Source: Madurella fahalii (Eukaryota > Ascomycota > Sordariomycetes > Sordariales). From it: a stretch of DNA of 64,000 bases. Position 1 is the first letter of the stretch, and each line of letters begins with the position of its first letter. Below are positions 11,995 through 22,923 of the stretch, one piece after another. The notes under the pieces were generated by a model. That model had not been told where the DNA came from. It made no database searches and saw only the letters and a list, made by a program, of their open reading frames with translations. A program made the position numbers and the translations under genes. Where the stretch lies: positions 1,364,001-1,428,000 of the forward strand of contig CM056876.1 of assembly GCA_029876055.1 (NCBI GenBank), read 5' to 3'.

Positions 11995-13530
11995 ATGGCC
12001 TCCCCGGAACCACGCATTGTCGAGCTGGCCAAGAGAATTGCCGCAAACACGGAAAAGCTGCAGGACTACCTGACCGCCCATGGTCTTCCCACGCCGTCCT
12101 TTGACATCGGCGGACCCAAGGACACCTTGGTGCCAAAAACAGAGACGGAGACCGAGGCAGCGCGCGTCGCCATTATCGATGACACGGAGGAGCTGCGGCG
12201 TCTGGTTCTCGGGCCTCGAGAGTACCTCATGAGCTACACGGTTAGATTCGTGATCCTCCGGTACACGTCCTACCTCCTGTCTCACTATTGAAACACAGCA
12301 CAACGAGCTTCTCAGCCAACAGGCCATCGCGCGCTTTCGCCTAGCGCATGCCTTTGCCCCCGGTACCGAGGCCTCGTTTGCAGACATTGCGGCGGCTACC
12401 GGGCTACCAGAGGTCAATGTCCGCCAGTTTATCCGCCATGCCATTATCAAGGACATCTTCATAGAACCCCGCCCCGGCGTCATAGCTCACAATGCCGTAT
12501 CGCGCCTGCTCGCAGAAGACCCGGTCATCCACGACTGGGTTGGCGCGAGCAACGACGACCTCTGGCAGGGCGCAGCCCAGACTTGCAATGCATTGGAGAA
12601 ATATCCAGGCTCGCAGGAACCTAATGAGACAGTATGCTATATCGGATAGGAATAGTACACTGACATACCAAGTTCTAGTCAGGCTTACAATATCGTAGGG
12701 TTTTGCCTTAGCAAATAACACCAACACTACTGTCTACCACGTATTTTCTCAGTTCCCGGAGCGCGCCCGTAGGTTCGGCAATGCCATGCGGTCCTTTACC
12801 GAGGGCACTGGCTTCGAGCTCAGTCATGTTGCCGATAACTTCCCCTGGGGAGAGCTTGGGAACGGGACCGTTGTCGACGTAGGTTTTATCTTCTCTCGCA
12901 TAAAGTGTCTTACCTGATCAAATTGACAAATAATACCACAGGTCGGTGGCTCCCAGGGGTTTGCATGCTTTGCTATCGCCCGCAAGTTTCCTGCCCTTTC
13001 GTTTATTGTCCAAGATCTCGAGCCCGTCATCCAGGCGGCCGAGAAGGAGGTCCCTACCGACCTGGCAGACCGTGTCCAATTTATGACGCATGACTTTCTC
13101 GCCGAAGACCAGCCCGTCAAAGGGGCCGACGTCTACTTCTTCCGCTGGATCCTACATAACTGGTCCGACAAGTACTGCGTCAAGATCCTGCGTAGCCTGA
13201 TACCCGCGCTCAAACCGGGCGCCAAGGTTGTCTTAAATGACAATGTTCTGCCTCAGCCGGGCGTCCTGTCTAGGTGGCAAGAAAACCGCCTGCGGTATGT
13301 TTTGTCTTTTTTTTTTAATAAAAAAATAGCGAGTGCGATTGCTAAGCTAACAACAACACACTTATAGGTCCATGGACCTCTGCATGACAGAACTCCAGAA
13401 TTCTCATGAGCGAGAGCTAGTTGATTGGGCTAAGGTGTTTGAGCTCGCAGACTCCCGTTTCGAATTCAAAGGGGGCCAGCTGCCCGTTGGTGCGAACCTG
13501 TGGCTGATGGTGGCGGAGTGGAAGGGATGA
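11995..13530 (+). CDS. O-methyltransferase (SAM-dependent, secondary-metabolism type)
   Basis: Five exons, 11995-12240, 12299-12631, 12699-12878, 12942-13294 and 13368-13530, with introns of 58, 67, 63 and 73 nt, join to a 424-residue protein with no internal stop. The start has a good context (CGCCATGG). The N-terminal half is the winged-helix/dimerisation part typical of plant- and fungus-type O-methyltransferases. The C-terminal half has the SAM-binding glycine motif VVDVGGSQG (residues about 251-259) and the catalytic-base motif RWILHNW, with His about 325. This is the same family as fungal sterigmatocystin 8-O-methyltransferase-like enzymes (PF00891). It should transfer a methyl group from SAM to a hydroxyl of a small aromatic product; the substrate is unknown. 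It is the only intact gene in the first 15 kb. The nearest possible partner is the frameshifted P450 9 kb upstream. Confidence 0.85.
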
Positions 13531-15242
13531 AAGCCGGGCCGATAAACAGTCGATATCCTTGCATATTATGACTTGATAGGGAAAAGAGTTCTTTACTCGA
13601 CTTTGCTCCGTCCACAGCACAGGGCGAAGTATGAATCGCCGGACATTATACGCGTTTATTACATTTGCGGTAGTATTTACCAGATTGAGGAACCACTTGC
13701 CGCTGGAGCTGAGATTCCTGCGGCACGGTCCGCAACTCATCTCAGTCACCATTATTTAACAGGTTTTTTGTGGGCGTCGTGGGAACTGGCTTGATTTGGC
13801 TTGATTTGGTTTGATTTGGCTCGATTTGGCTCGATTTGGCTCGATTTGGCTCGATTTGGCTTGTTGGGAGCCTTGGTAATGGCACGTCTCTTGGCCCAGC
13901 GCTGTTACATCGCGTCTGGGGAATTGGGAGGAATTGCGACGCTCGATTCGACACGGCGCGGCAGCTCCCGTCACGATCCCATGAGAATGTGTCGGAACCG
14001 TCGACAAATGCCATTTGGAACCCCCTTCCCCCCATTTGTTCTGGCCGGTCGAAGGCCGGTGCCTGGGGCCGCGGTAGAGAAAGCGTAACATTTGGACAGG
14101 GGCCTCTCTGACTAACCACTGGAAAGCCATTCCGTCACCTTCTGAACGGACGCACAATTCCCGCAGCACGGCATCAATTTTTGCCACGCACTGTCTCTCA
14201 GGTAGTATTCGCGAATGTTCGCGGCCCTTCGCTCCATCACAGGAGATGCATTAGTCCAAGTGCCCACGTCTCTCTGCATCACGGGCCGAGTCCGAAGCGA
14301 CGCGAGGAAATCGGATCCGGGATACTCCATCCGGCCAGTCTCCGGAGGTGACGGGAGCGGCAAGGCCGGGGTGCGTCATGGCGCTCGGTGCGGATTCCGA
14401 AAGGGGTGCCAGCCATGTTCAGCCCATTGCGGCCTTTGTGCGGCGTGAAAGCTTCCGATGGTTCGGTACTCGCCACCGCATTGCCGCAACCGTGTTCTAC
14501 GCTGCTTGGCGCCAACACTACCCTGACGACGAGCCCAGTGTTCGATACGAATGACTAATTTTGCCGTCACAAGAACATGCAAGAACTCGCCCAGTCGGGA
14601 GAGATTCTTGGTCGCGAACAAAAGAAAGACGCCCAGCGACAAAATAACTACCTGCCAGTGCGGGGGATCGCCGTCCAATTACTAGCGCATGACGTGCCCC
14701 AGACCAGATGCGATGCCGAGAAGTGTTACCTTAAACAAGCTCTGCCGGCGCCGCCAGATGGAAGGGCCGAGACACGTCTCCCGCGCAAGTGTGCGCACTA
14801 CCCAGTAGCTTCCATCCCCAGTGACAAGCCCTTGGCGAGAAGGAATTTCTATCCTAATCCCCATCTCATGACCTGCGCGACTTGTGCGCGAAACGGCTGA
14901 ATAATGTCATTGTTGAGGCGAATCTCGCCATCGACCGTACTACAAAGAGCACGCCCACATCACCTGAAGCAGCGGCTCTTCGATCACATTCCTTCGCTGC
15001 ATGCCTTAACAGGCCATTGATTGCATTCCTATCCACGCCCGACCTCTAACACTCTACACGTACATCTTGTGTGGGCGCCAGCCAATCTTCGCCAACCGGC
15101 TGACGGCCATCCTCATTACCCTTCTGGCGGACGCCGACCGTTTGCCCGCCTCGGCGCTTCTCGGCTATATCAACAACACAGGTCCGTATTTCCTAACTGG
15201 GACAGCCATTAATCTAAACGCGCTGCGCTACGGCCGACTGAC
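13531..15242. other. Gene-free stretch between methyltransferase and copper ATPase
   Basis: Apart from the 10-bp repeat at 13791-13860, no gene is recognised. Minus-strand frames at 14376-14678 and 14682-14864 contain hydrophobic stretches (WQVVILSLGVFLLFATK) and could be remains of a transporter, but this is too weak to name. The right end is the promoter of the ATPase. Confidence 0.4.
13791..13860. repeat. Seven tandem copies of a 10-bp unit
   Basis: The unit is TYGATTTGGY and the seven copies are in perfect register. The only differences between copies are C/T at positions 2 and 10: the first three copies have T at position 2, the next four have C. On the minus strand it would read as a run rich in SQIEPNRAK-like residues, but there is no supporting gene. 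Confidence 0.9.
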
Positions 15243-18200
15243 ATGGTCAGCACACAGATCGCACCTTACGTCGTCCAAGTTGGGCAGCACGCGGTCGGAA
15301 AGCAAGCAGTAGCCCCGTCCACTGCTCTACAGGGGTTTCACAAGTCTATATTGCCCTTCATGGCGTCCTCCAACCCCAGACCAGTGCCGGCAGCGGCATC
15401 TGAGACAGTCACCACCTCATTCCTCATTGGCAATCTCCACTGTCCCACTTGCGTATCTACTATAAAGACCGTCTTGCACGAGTCCTGCGGCGACCTGGTC
15501 CACTGGGTGTCACCAAACATCGTCACCTCCGTCGTGACCGTCGACCACGCACCCGCAGCATCCTTTCAGCGGATGCGCGGAGCCCTCGAAGAGAGCGGCT
15601 TTGAAGTATGCGGCGCCAGGACGTCATCCGGCGACGTATTTGACCTCGACATGGCAATAACCGACAACCGCGCCGGGGAGGGCAGCAGCCGCTCCCGGGG
15701 CGGCTCAGGGGGGACCTTCGGTCGATGGATCATGTCTTCGGGACAGGCACCGCACCCACAACGGTCCGACGCTCACCTTCGAAACTGCGAACAATGCCGC
15801 AGTGGTACTGGGCGGGCCGAACTGGATGAAAAGCAACTCCTGGAGACCACGTCACACCATTCAGAACTGAACCTGAGCAAAAATGCCAGTTTGGGCCAAG
15901 GATCGACGCCTCCGAAACCATTCATTGCCATCGAAAGCGATGACGATGCCTCAATGCCTCCAGTTTGGAGAGCCACCGTTGCCGTCGGCGGCATGACGTG
16001 TGCCTCCTGCGCCAATATGATCACTGATGGGCTCAACAAGCGAGAATGGGTCTCAAATGTCACGGTAAACCTGCTCGGCAACAGCGCGACTGCGGACCTG
16101 ACCGCCAGGGAAAAGGCAGACGAACTTGTGCAAGCCATTGAGGACCTTGGCTATGAGGCGACGCTAGACGCAGTCGTCGAAGTCAAGCAGAGTAAGCCCA
16201 GAGGCGCCGCCAAGCCGGATTCCTGGCGCGCCTCGCTGGCTGTCGGCGGAATGACATGTGCGGCGTGTGCGAACAACATCACGAAGGAGTTGAGGAAGAA
16301 GGACTGGATCAAGGACGTCACGGTCAACCTACTCTCCAATAGCGCGACAGTGGAATTCCACGGCCGAGCCAACGCCGACAAGCTGGTCGAAGCGATCGAA
16401 GACCTTGGGTATGATGCCGCTCTTGACAACGTCGTCAGCCTCGATCAGGAGGCCGACGACGGCCACGAGCGGACGGTGGAGATCAGGATTGACGGCCTCT
16501 ACTGCGAACACTGCCCGGGCCGGGTGACCAACAGCCTCGCGGGGTTCAGAAAGCAGTTGAAGGTCATTGCAGAACCGACACGCCAGCGGCCCATCATGAA
16601 GATCTCGTACGTCGCCGACGCCCCATCCTTCACCATCAGGCGAATACTGGCGGCAATTGAGGCCTGCGACCCCGAGTTTGCCGCGTCGATACACCACCCG
16701 CCGAGTTTAGAGGAGCGGTCAAAGCAGATTCAGCGGAAACACCAGCTGCAGATCCTCTATCGCGTCATCTTTGCCGGCCTCGTGTGCATTCCGTCATTCA
16801 TCATCGGCATCCTCTACATGAGTTTGCTCCCAGACAGCGAGTCAAAGCACTTCATGATGGCTCCCTGGACCTCGGGGATCAGCAGAGCACAGGTCTCCCT
16901 TTTCATCATGGCCACTCCCGTGTACTTTTTCGCCGCCGACCTATTCCACCGGCGAGCCATCAAGGAGATTGCGAACTTGTGGCGGCGTGGCAGCAGGGTC
17001 CCTCTGCTCCAGCGCTTCTACCGATTCGGCAGCATGAACACACTCATGTCTCTCGGCACGACGATCGCCTACATCTCCTCGGTCTCCCAGATGATCGCAG
17101 CCGCAGCGCACCGGCCGGCCGAGACCAACGACTCCAACTTCTACTTTGACTCGGTGGTCTTTTTGACCTTCTTTTTGCTCCTGGGAAGGCTGATTGAGAG
17201 CTACAGCAAGTCGCGGACCGGCGACGCCGTGGAGATGTTGGGAAAGCTCGCCCCGACAACTGCTACCCTGGTCGAGGGGTACGGAACGGAGAAAGAGGAG
17301 GACATGGTTGTCAAGGCGGATCTGCTCGACTTTGGCGACGTTGTGCGTGTCACCCACGGAGCATCGCCGCCAGCAGATGGTGTGGTAGTCCGCGGCGAGA
17401 GCAACTTTGACGAGTCTAGCCTGACGGGCGAGTCTCGCCCAGTGAAGAAGAGCCCCGGCGACGAGGTGTTCTCTGGGACAGTCAACAACGGCGGCTCTCT
17501 GTTGGTGCGGATCACGGGCGCGCCCGGCCAGTCGCTGCTGGACCAGATTGTCAACGTCGTCCGTGAGGGCCAAACGAAGCGCGCCCCGATCGAACGGGTT
17601 GCCGACCTGATGACTTCGTACTTTGTCCCGGTGGTTACACTGATTGCCATTCTCACGTGGATCATATGGCTCTCTCTGGGCTTTAGCGGCCGGATCCCGG
17701 GGCATTTCCTGGATGTCACTTCTGGCGGCTGGGTCGCTTTTTCCCTGCAATTCGCCATCGCCGTCTTCGTCGTCGCGTGTCCTTGCGGTCTAGCGCTTGC
17801 GGCCCCAACTGCTATTTTTGTGGGTGGCGGGCTCGCAGCCAAATATGGCATCCTAGCCAAGGGCGGCGGCGAGGCCTTTGAAAAGGCCAACCGCGTCGAC
17901 TGCGTTGTCTTTGACAAGACGGGCACCTTGACCATGGGTGGAGAGCCAAGCATAACCGATTCCGAGATCTACGCGGACGAGGCCCAGAAGGACGCCCTCC
18001 TGGCGGCGCTCAAAGGCGTCGAGGAGAACAGCAGCCATCCGATCGCGAAGGCTATCGTCTCGTTTTGCGCCGCAAAGACGACCTCCCGAGCGACCATCGA
18101 CAACCTGCAAGAAATTCCCGGCAAGGGAATGAAAGCAACCTATCACGGCACAGGCAGCGAAGAAGCCGCCTTCGACATCGCTGTTGGCAACGAAGCCCTC

Positions 18201-19001
18201 ATGGCCGACCTTTCGGTCAGCATTCCCGCATCAACCACACAGACTCTCCTGAAATGGAAGGGAGAAGCCAAATCCGTCGCCCTCATCGCAACTTCCTCCT
18301 CTCCAGACACGTGGACGCTATCAGCCATCCTCTCTATCTCGGACCCCATCCGGCCCGAAGCGCCTTCGATCATCCGCGCGCTTCAACAATCAGGGACTCG
18401 CGTCTGGATGCTCTCGGGCGATAACCCTACTACGGCTGCGGCCGTGGCCGCGCAGCTGGGCATCCCGCCGGACCAGGTCCTCGCCGGCGTCCTGCCAACG
18501 GGGAAGGCGGACAAGATCAAGTACCTTCAGTCGACGCTCAAGGCCAAGACGGGATCGACACGCGGCGGGGCCGAGTCGGCCACGCGCCGCGCGACCGTCG
18601 CCATGGTGGGCGATGGGATCAACGACTCGCCGGCGCTCACGACGGCCGACGTGGGCATCGCCATCGGCTCGGGCGCCGACGTGGCCATCTCGAGCGCCGA
18701 CTTCGTGCTGGTCAAGAGCGACTTGCGGAGCGTGGTCACGCTGCTGGACCTGTCGCGGACCGTGTTCCGGCGGATCAAGTTCAATTTCGGCTGGGCCGTG
18801 GTGTACAACTGCCTGGCGCTGCCGGTCGCGGCGGGCGTGTTCTACCCCATTGCGCTGCCGGACGGGCAGCATGTGAGGCTGGATCCCGTGTGGGCTAGTC
18901 TGGCGATGGCGCTGAGCAGTATCAGTGTGGTGGTGAGCTCGTTGTTGTTGAGGGTGCGGTGGGGGGCGGTGGGGTTTAAAGAGAGGAGGATTGAAGTGTA
19001 A
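15243..19001 (+). CDS. Copper-transporting P1B-type ATPase
   Basis: One uninterrupted frame of 1252 residues. Four metal-binding modules lie in the N-terminal third: CPTC (67-70), MTCASC (about 250), MTCAAC (about 335) and YCEHC (about 420). The P-type ATPase core follows: TGES (about 728), the CPC metal site in the membrane (CPCGLALA, about 846), DKTGT with the phosphorylated Asp (about 891), the SSHPIAKA nucleotide-binding His, and GDGINDSPAL (about 1123). It should pump Cu(I) across a membrane using ATP. In fungi there are two such types, one loading copper into the Golgi (Ccc2/CtpA) and one exporting copper for resistance (CrpA); sequence alone does not settle which this is. A second in-frame ATG at 15360 gives a start at residue 40 and is an equally good candidate. 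The gene is the first of the conserved island. Confidence 0.93.
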   Translation: MVSTQIAPYVVQVGQHAVGKQAVAPSTALQGFHKSILPFMASSNPRPVPAAASETVTTSFLIGNLHCPTCVSTIKTVLHESCGDLVHWVSPNIVTSVVTVDHAPAASFQRMRGALEESGFEVCGARTSSGDVFDLDMAITDNRAGEGSSRSRGGSGGTFGRWIMSSGQAPHPQRSDAHLRNCEQCRSGTGRAELDEKQLLETTSHHSELNLSKNASLGQGSTPPKPFIAIESDDDASMPPVWRATVAVGGMTCASCANMITDGLNKREWVSNVTVNLLGNSATADLTAREKADELVQAIEDLGYEATLDAVVEVKQSKPRGAAKPDSWRASLAVGGMTCAACANNITKELRKKDWIKDVTVNLLSNSATVEFHGRANADKLVEAIEDLGYDAALDNVVSLDQEADDGHERTVEIRIDGLYCEHCPGRVTNSLAGFRKQLKVIAEPTRQRPIMKISYVADAPSFTIRRILAAIEACDPEFAASIHHPPSLEERSKQIQRKHQLQILYRVIFAGLVCIPSFIIGILYMSLLPDSESKHFMMAPWTSGISRAQVSLFIMATPVYFFAADLFHRRAIKEIANLWRRGSRVPLLQRFYRFGSMNTLMSLGTTIAYISSVSQMIAAAAHRPAETNDSNFYFDSVVFLTFFLLLGRLIESYSKSRTGDAVEMLGKLAPTTATLVEGYGTEKEEDMVVKADLLDFGDVVRVTHGASPPADGVVVRGESNFDESSLTGESRPVKKSPGDEVFSGTVNNGGSLLVRITGAPGQSLLDQIVNVVREGQTKRAPIERVADLMTSYFVPVVTLIAILTWIIWLSLGFSGRIPGHFLDVTSGGWVAFSLQFAIAVFVVACPCGLALAAPTAIFVGGGLAAKYGILAKGGGEAFEKANRVDCVVFDKTGTLTMGGEPSITDSEIYADEAQKDALLAALKGVEENSSHPIAKAIVSFCAAKTTSRATIDNLQEIPGKGMKATYHGTGSEEAAFDIAVGNEALMADLSVSIPASTTQTLLKWKGEAKSVALIATSSSPDTWTLSAILSISDPIRPEAPSIIRALQQSGTRVWMLSGDNPTTAAAVAAQLGIPPDQVLAGVLPTGKADKIKYLQSTLKAKTGSTRGGAESATRRATVAMVGDGINDSPALTTADVGIAIGSGADVAISSADFVLVKSDLRSVVTLLDLSRTVFRRIKFNFGWAVVYNCLALPVAAGVFYPIALPDGQHVRLDPVWASLAMALSSISVVVSSLLLRVRWGAVGFKERRIEV

Positions 19002-19709
19002 GGGCCCGAGGCAGTTAGATACCCATTGTTCCGTTGGTTTGTTGTTATTATCATGACACCTGGTTTGGAGTTTTACGGGAGGATGGCCCTGGTGTCTTTT
19101 GGGTTATTTGGTTGAGGTTGGGTTTTCAGACTGGTTAGGGAAATTGTCTTGCGGGAAGCCGAGGCCGGTCTCCTGATGATGGTAATGACAAGGGTTTAGG
19201 AACAGGAATTGGCGAATGTAAAGAGAGGAAAAGAAGGAAAAAAGAGGAATGAGATGATAGTGATGGAGAGAATCACAATTTTGGACCTACAATTCGCTTC
19301 CTACAGTTTTCGAAAGGCAGACTCTTTGTTGTGCTCTCTTCCAAATAGGTTCCTGTTGCTGTAATTGCACCGTGTGGATAACCCCCCAGCACTGCACTAG
19401 AGGTGTATCGACACTTGTGTGCTTCCGGAACTCGAATAAATGTCGGCCTTTCTGTAACTCATATAAATGTATGCTCATATGGAAACGTGGATTCTCAGTA
19501 CTCGAATCTCCATTTCGTCCTTTTTTTTGCACACAAAGACCAGGATGTTCTGTGCATGCCCAAGCACAGAACCTTGTCCGGAGGTTAATAGTGGGGTCGG
19601 GTCACTGTGGTAACTGTTTGCTGCTCACTGCTCATCACTTTCCAACTGCAGCCACGGCGGCACGGCAGAAAGCACATCACGCCCGTTAAAAAGGGAAAAA
19701 GACCCCAGC
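19002..19709. other. Intergenic
   Basis: About 0.7 kb between two genes in the same direction. It must contain the ATPase 3' end and the promoter of the zinc-finger gene. No gene is seen. Confidence 0.4.
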
Positions 19710-20657
19710 ATGAATTCCAACGTCAAGCGCAAGTTCAATGCGCTCCTCCAAGGAATCGGTAACCGGCCTTCGACCGCTGTCTCTGAGCGCGGTGACCTCG
19801 ACGACAACATTGCAGATCCCGCATCCTCACCCGCTTCGCAGCGCTCCTCGCCGCATCCTTCGATCCGAATGGCAAACGACGAGCTCCTCAACAAGAAGCG
19901 CCGCGTCGGCGGACCGACCTTGACACCCACAAAATACGGCACACCGGCACAATCATCACCCGCAAGCATACGAACGGTAACATCCATTTCCAATGTCACA
20001 CTCAGAAAGTGGACGCCTGGTTCTGCCAGCCCCGGGCAAGCGGCCGATAGTCAGGGAGGGCTACCGCCGCCCAAGTACTGCCCCGGCGACCGGGAGCAGC
20101 TGCTCCGGCGCCTGGCGACCTTCCAGGAGCTGACCGACTGGACGCCCAAGCCGGATCGGGTCAACGAGGTCGAGTGGGCGAAGCGCGGCTGGGTGTGCCA
20201 GGGCAAGGAGCGCGTTAAGTGCACGCTCTGCAGCCGCGAGCTGGTCGTCCGGGTGAACCGCAAGGAGGTGGACGGGAAGGAGATCTCGGTGCTGATCGCG
20301 TCCGAGATTGCCGAGTCGGTGGTGGACAAGTACGTCGAGCTGATCGTCGACGCGCATGCTGAGGACTGCTTGTGGAGGAAGAAGGGGTGTGATGGTGAGC
20401 GAGCTTTGTTTCCTCCTAATTTACTTGTTAAACTTATTGCTAACACATAAGTATCATCCCCCAGATTCCCTTCTTCGTCTTCCCCTTCTTAACCCGAAAC
20501 TCGCACTACAAACCCTCCGCCAGCGCTACGACGAGCTCTGCGAGCGCGCCCCGTTCCTCCCGTACGAATTCAACCTGCGCCTCCCACCCACCCTCAACCT
20601 CGACACCGTCATCTCCCACCTCCCCCCAACCTTCCTCACCGACCCGCCGCCACCACC

Positions 20658-20691
<34 letters not shown>

Positions 20692-21558
20692 AGAACAACA
20701 ATATCAACAACAAACCAAGCCAACCCCTCTCCACAGGATACGACCCAGCAGACCACGGCGACCGAACCGCCCAAGATCAACCGCCCGGCCCTGGCCCTGG
20801 CCCTCCTCGGCTGGCAGTCGCTCACCAACACGCGCATCAACAACGCGCCCGTGCCCAACAGCGCGTCGTGCCACACGTGCCTGCGGCGCCTTGGCCTGTG
20901 GATGTTCAAGTCGCGCGCCGTGGACCCGGATACGTACGAGGTGCTGGTGCCGGCGCCCATGGACCACCTGGACCCGCTGCGCGAGCACCGCTTCTTCTGC
21001 CCCTGGAAGAACCCCGCCGCGCAGCGCAACCCGGCCGGCCGGCCGCTCGCCGCGGGCGAGCGGGACAAGGCCGGCTGGGAGGTGCTCTGTCTCGTGCTGA
21101 GGAACGAGGCGTTCATCCGCGAGAGGGTGGGCGGTGGTGGTGGGATTGGTGGGAAGGGGAACGGCAAGGGGAAGGGGATCGGGAATGGTCATGGTCATGG
21201 GAGGAGTAAGAGTAGTGCGCCTGCGACTGGGATGGACAGTGGTGGTATTGCTGCTGTTGGTGGTGGCGGTGGTGGTGGAAATAGGGTTGTGCCGCTCGCC
21301 CCCAAGACGCCCGAGAGGAGGCCAGTTACATCAGGTGGGACGCCGAGATTGGTCGTGAATGATGATGATGATGCTGGGGCGGCAGGAGAGGTTGGTGGTG
21401 ACGATGAGGAGGCTAGGAGGAAAAAGGACCAGGATATGATGTCGCGGCTCAGGAGGGTCAAGAGCCTGTTCAATACCAAGGCCGGAAGCAAGTTGAGGCG
21501 GTTGAGCCGGCCCGGGAGCAGGCCGGGGACGTCGCACTCTGCGGCGGGTGGGGAGTAG
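19710..21558 (+). CDS. C3HC zinc-finger protein, Rsm1/NIPA-like
   Basis: Exons 19710-20394 and 20465-21558 (70-nt intron, donor GTGAGC, acceptor CCCAG) give 592 residues. After a serine/proline-rich N-terminus come CPGDREQLLRRLATF, WAKRGWVCQGKERVKC, CTLC and then HAEDC, the pattern of the C3HC zinc finger (PF07967). Family members include fission yeast Rsm1, involved in mRNA export, and animal NIPA. The second half repeats the style with SCHTCLRRLGLWMFK, DPLREHRFFCPW and GWEVLC, matching the C-terminal Rsm1-like module. Low-complexity segments are a proline/serine run encoded by CCA and TCA repeats near 20650-20690, a glycine-rich stretch near 21130-21290, and a basic C-terminus. Probably nuclear. 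Role by family only. Confidence 0.8.
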
Positions 21559-22052
21559 GGAGTTTGTTTTGACTATTATTGAAGGGAACGGCTGGAGCAG
21601 AGATACCATTGTGGAAGGAGTGGCTCTAGTGTATTGTACGTGTATTATTTTTGCTGGGATGGCAAGCTCGGAGCGGACATTGCTGATTTGTCTGGGAAGC
21701 ATATTGTAATGGGTATAATAGGAATAGCGTTAGCCCTCCCCTGGCCGATCAACCCTGGCTGCACATTTCTGACCACAGGCGGGCTCTCATGGGTCTGAAG
21801 TCCTTCTTTTCTTCGCAACAGGAGAATGCCATGCCGTCGGGACATTGGGCTTGCGCTCAATGCGGCTTTGGCTTTGAGTCTTGTTAACACTTTTACATCG
21901 ACGATTCTACAACCTTTTATTTTCAAAACTCGGACAAAAAGACTCACGCATACCATAATAAATAAGCAGGAAATTCGTTCAAATATTGAATAGTAAAAAA
22001 GAACGCGCTCGTTCTGCCTTTGGAGGATAGATATGGAAAAAGAAATCGGGTG

Positions 22053-22124
22053 GGGGCTGTCCGGGGATTGAACCCGGGACCTCTCGCACCCAAAGCGAGA
22101 ATCATACCACTAGACCAACAGCCC
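22053..22124 (-). tRNA. tRNA-Pro (TGG)
   Basis: The minus strand folds into a cloverleaf of 72 nt with discriminator C. Acceptor stem GGGCTGT/ACAGCCC, D arm with TCTAGTGGT, anticodon stem CTCGC/GCGAG around the loop TTTGGGT (anticodon TGG), T arm CCGGG-TTCAATC-CCCGG. There is no intron. Confidence 0.95.
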
Positions 22125-22825
22125 TAGGAACTAACAGTTCCTTTGTCAATGTTGCGATATCGGAGTGTACTTCGGTTTATGAAAGAGAGTAAAAGAAAAA
22201 ATTAACATTGATGATGCGGCATGCTAATGATAGTGGAAGTGAAATTGGAAAGGGTGCAAATTGTGCTAGATAATTTCTTGGGTTTGTTAGTACCGCTGAT
22301 TTGTTATCGTTGCGGGAGAATCCGACGCCGATCTTCGTCAGTGCCAGACTGCATCTTTTAACGAGCAGGCCTCTTGAGAGGCCGCTAGATCATGCTAAGG
22401 CATAGGGGCTAATGCACTGAGCTCTAGCAGCGGCTATAGCTCGGTTGGTCAAGCTGGATAATGGTAGGTTGAAACTACAGCTTAATTACATCGTCAGTCG
22501 CTCATTCTGCACATAGCGAAAGAGGACTGAATCGCGAGTCCCTAGTCACTAATGAGATGACTGTTAAGCGACAACGCGTGAGTAAAGGGACACAGTTCTT
22601 CAGTTTTAGAAATTATCTTCGATTCATAACGGCCTTTTATTCCTTCGAGAAATTTGAAGTATGCTAGACTATCTTGTGCTCGACAAGCGTGTGCTCTACT
22701 GCGACTGCCAACAACGACCCCTAACTAAGCAATGAGCAGAAATCCTCATATTCGAACAATAAGGAGAATTATGCGCCTAAAGATATCAAATAAAAAGATA
22801 AATTAGACCACGTCCAAAACGTGAG

Positions 22826-22923
22826 GGGCTCTGTCGGGGATCGAACCCGAGACCTCGCACAAGCACTTGTTTTCAAGTGTGGGAAAACCCGAAGCGCGAA
22901 TCATACCACTAGACCACAGAGCC
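22826..22923 (-). tRNA. tRNA-Pro (CGG) with a 26-nt intron
   Basis: On the minus strand the acceptor stem is GGCTCTG/CAGAGCC and the T arm contains TTCGATC. The anticodon stem CGCGC/GTGCG closes a loop TTCGGG + T interrupted by about 26 nt after position 37, the normal eukaryotic place. The intron can form a hairpin (CACTTG/CAAGTG). It lies about 700 bp from the tRNA-Pro(TGG) on the same strand. Confidence 0.93.

Noticed and set aside
16941..17750. Minus-strand frame of 269 codons
   Set aside because: Antisense to the copper ATPase; no motif.
22439..22480. tRNA-like sequence (TAGCTCGGTTGG followed by AGGTTGAAAC)
   Set aside because: Resembles box A, but the box B is imperfect, spacing is too short and no acceptor or anticodon stem forms.
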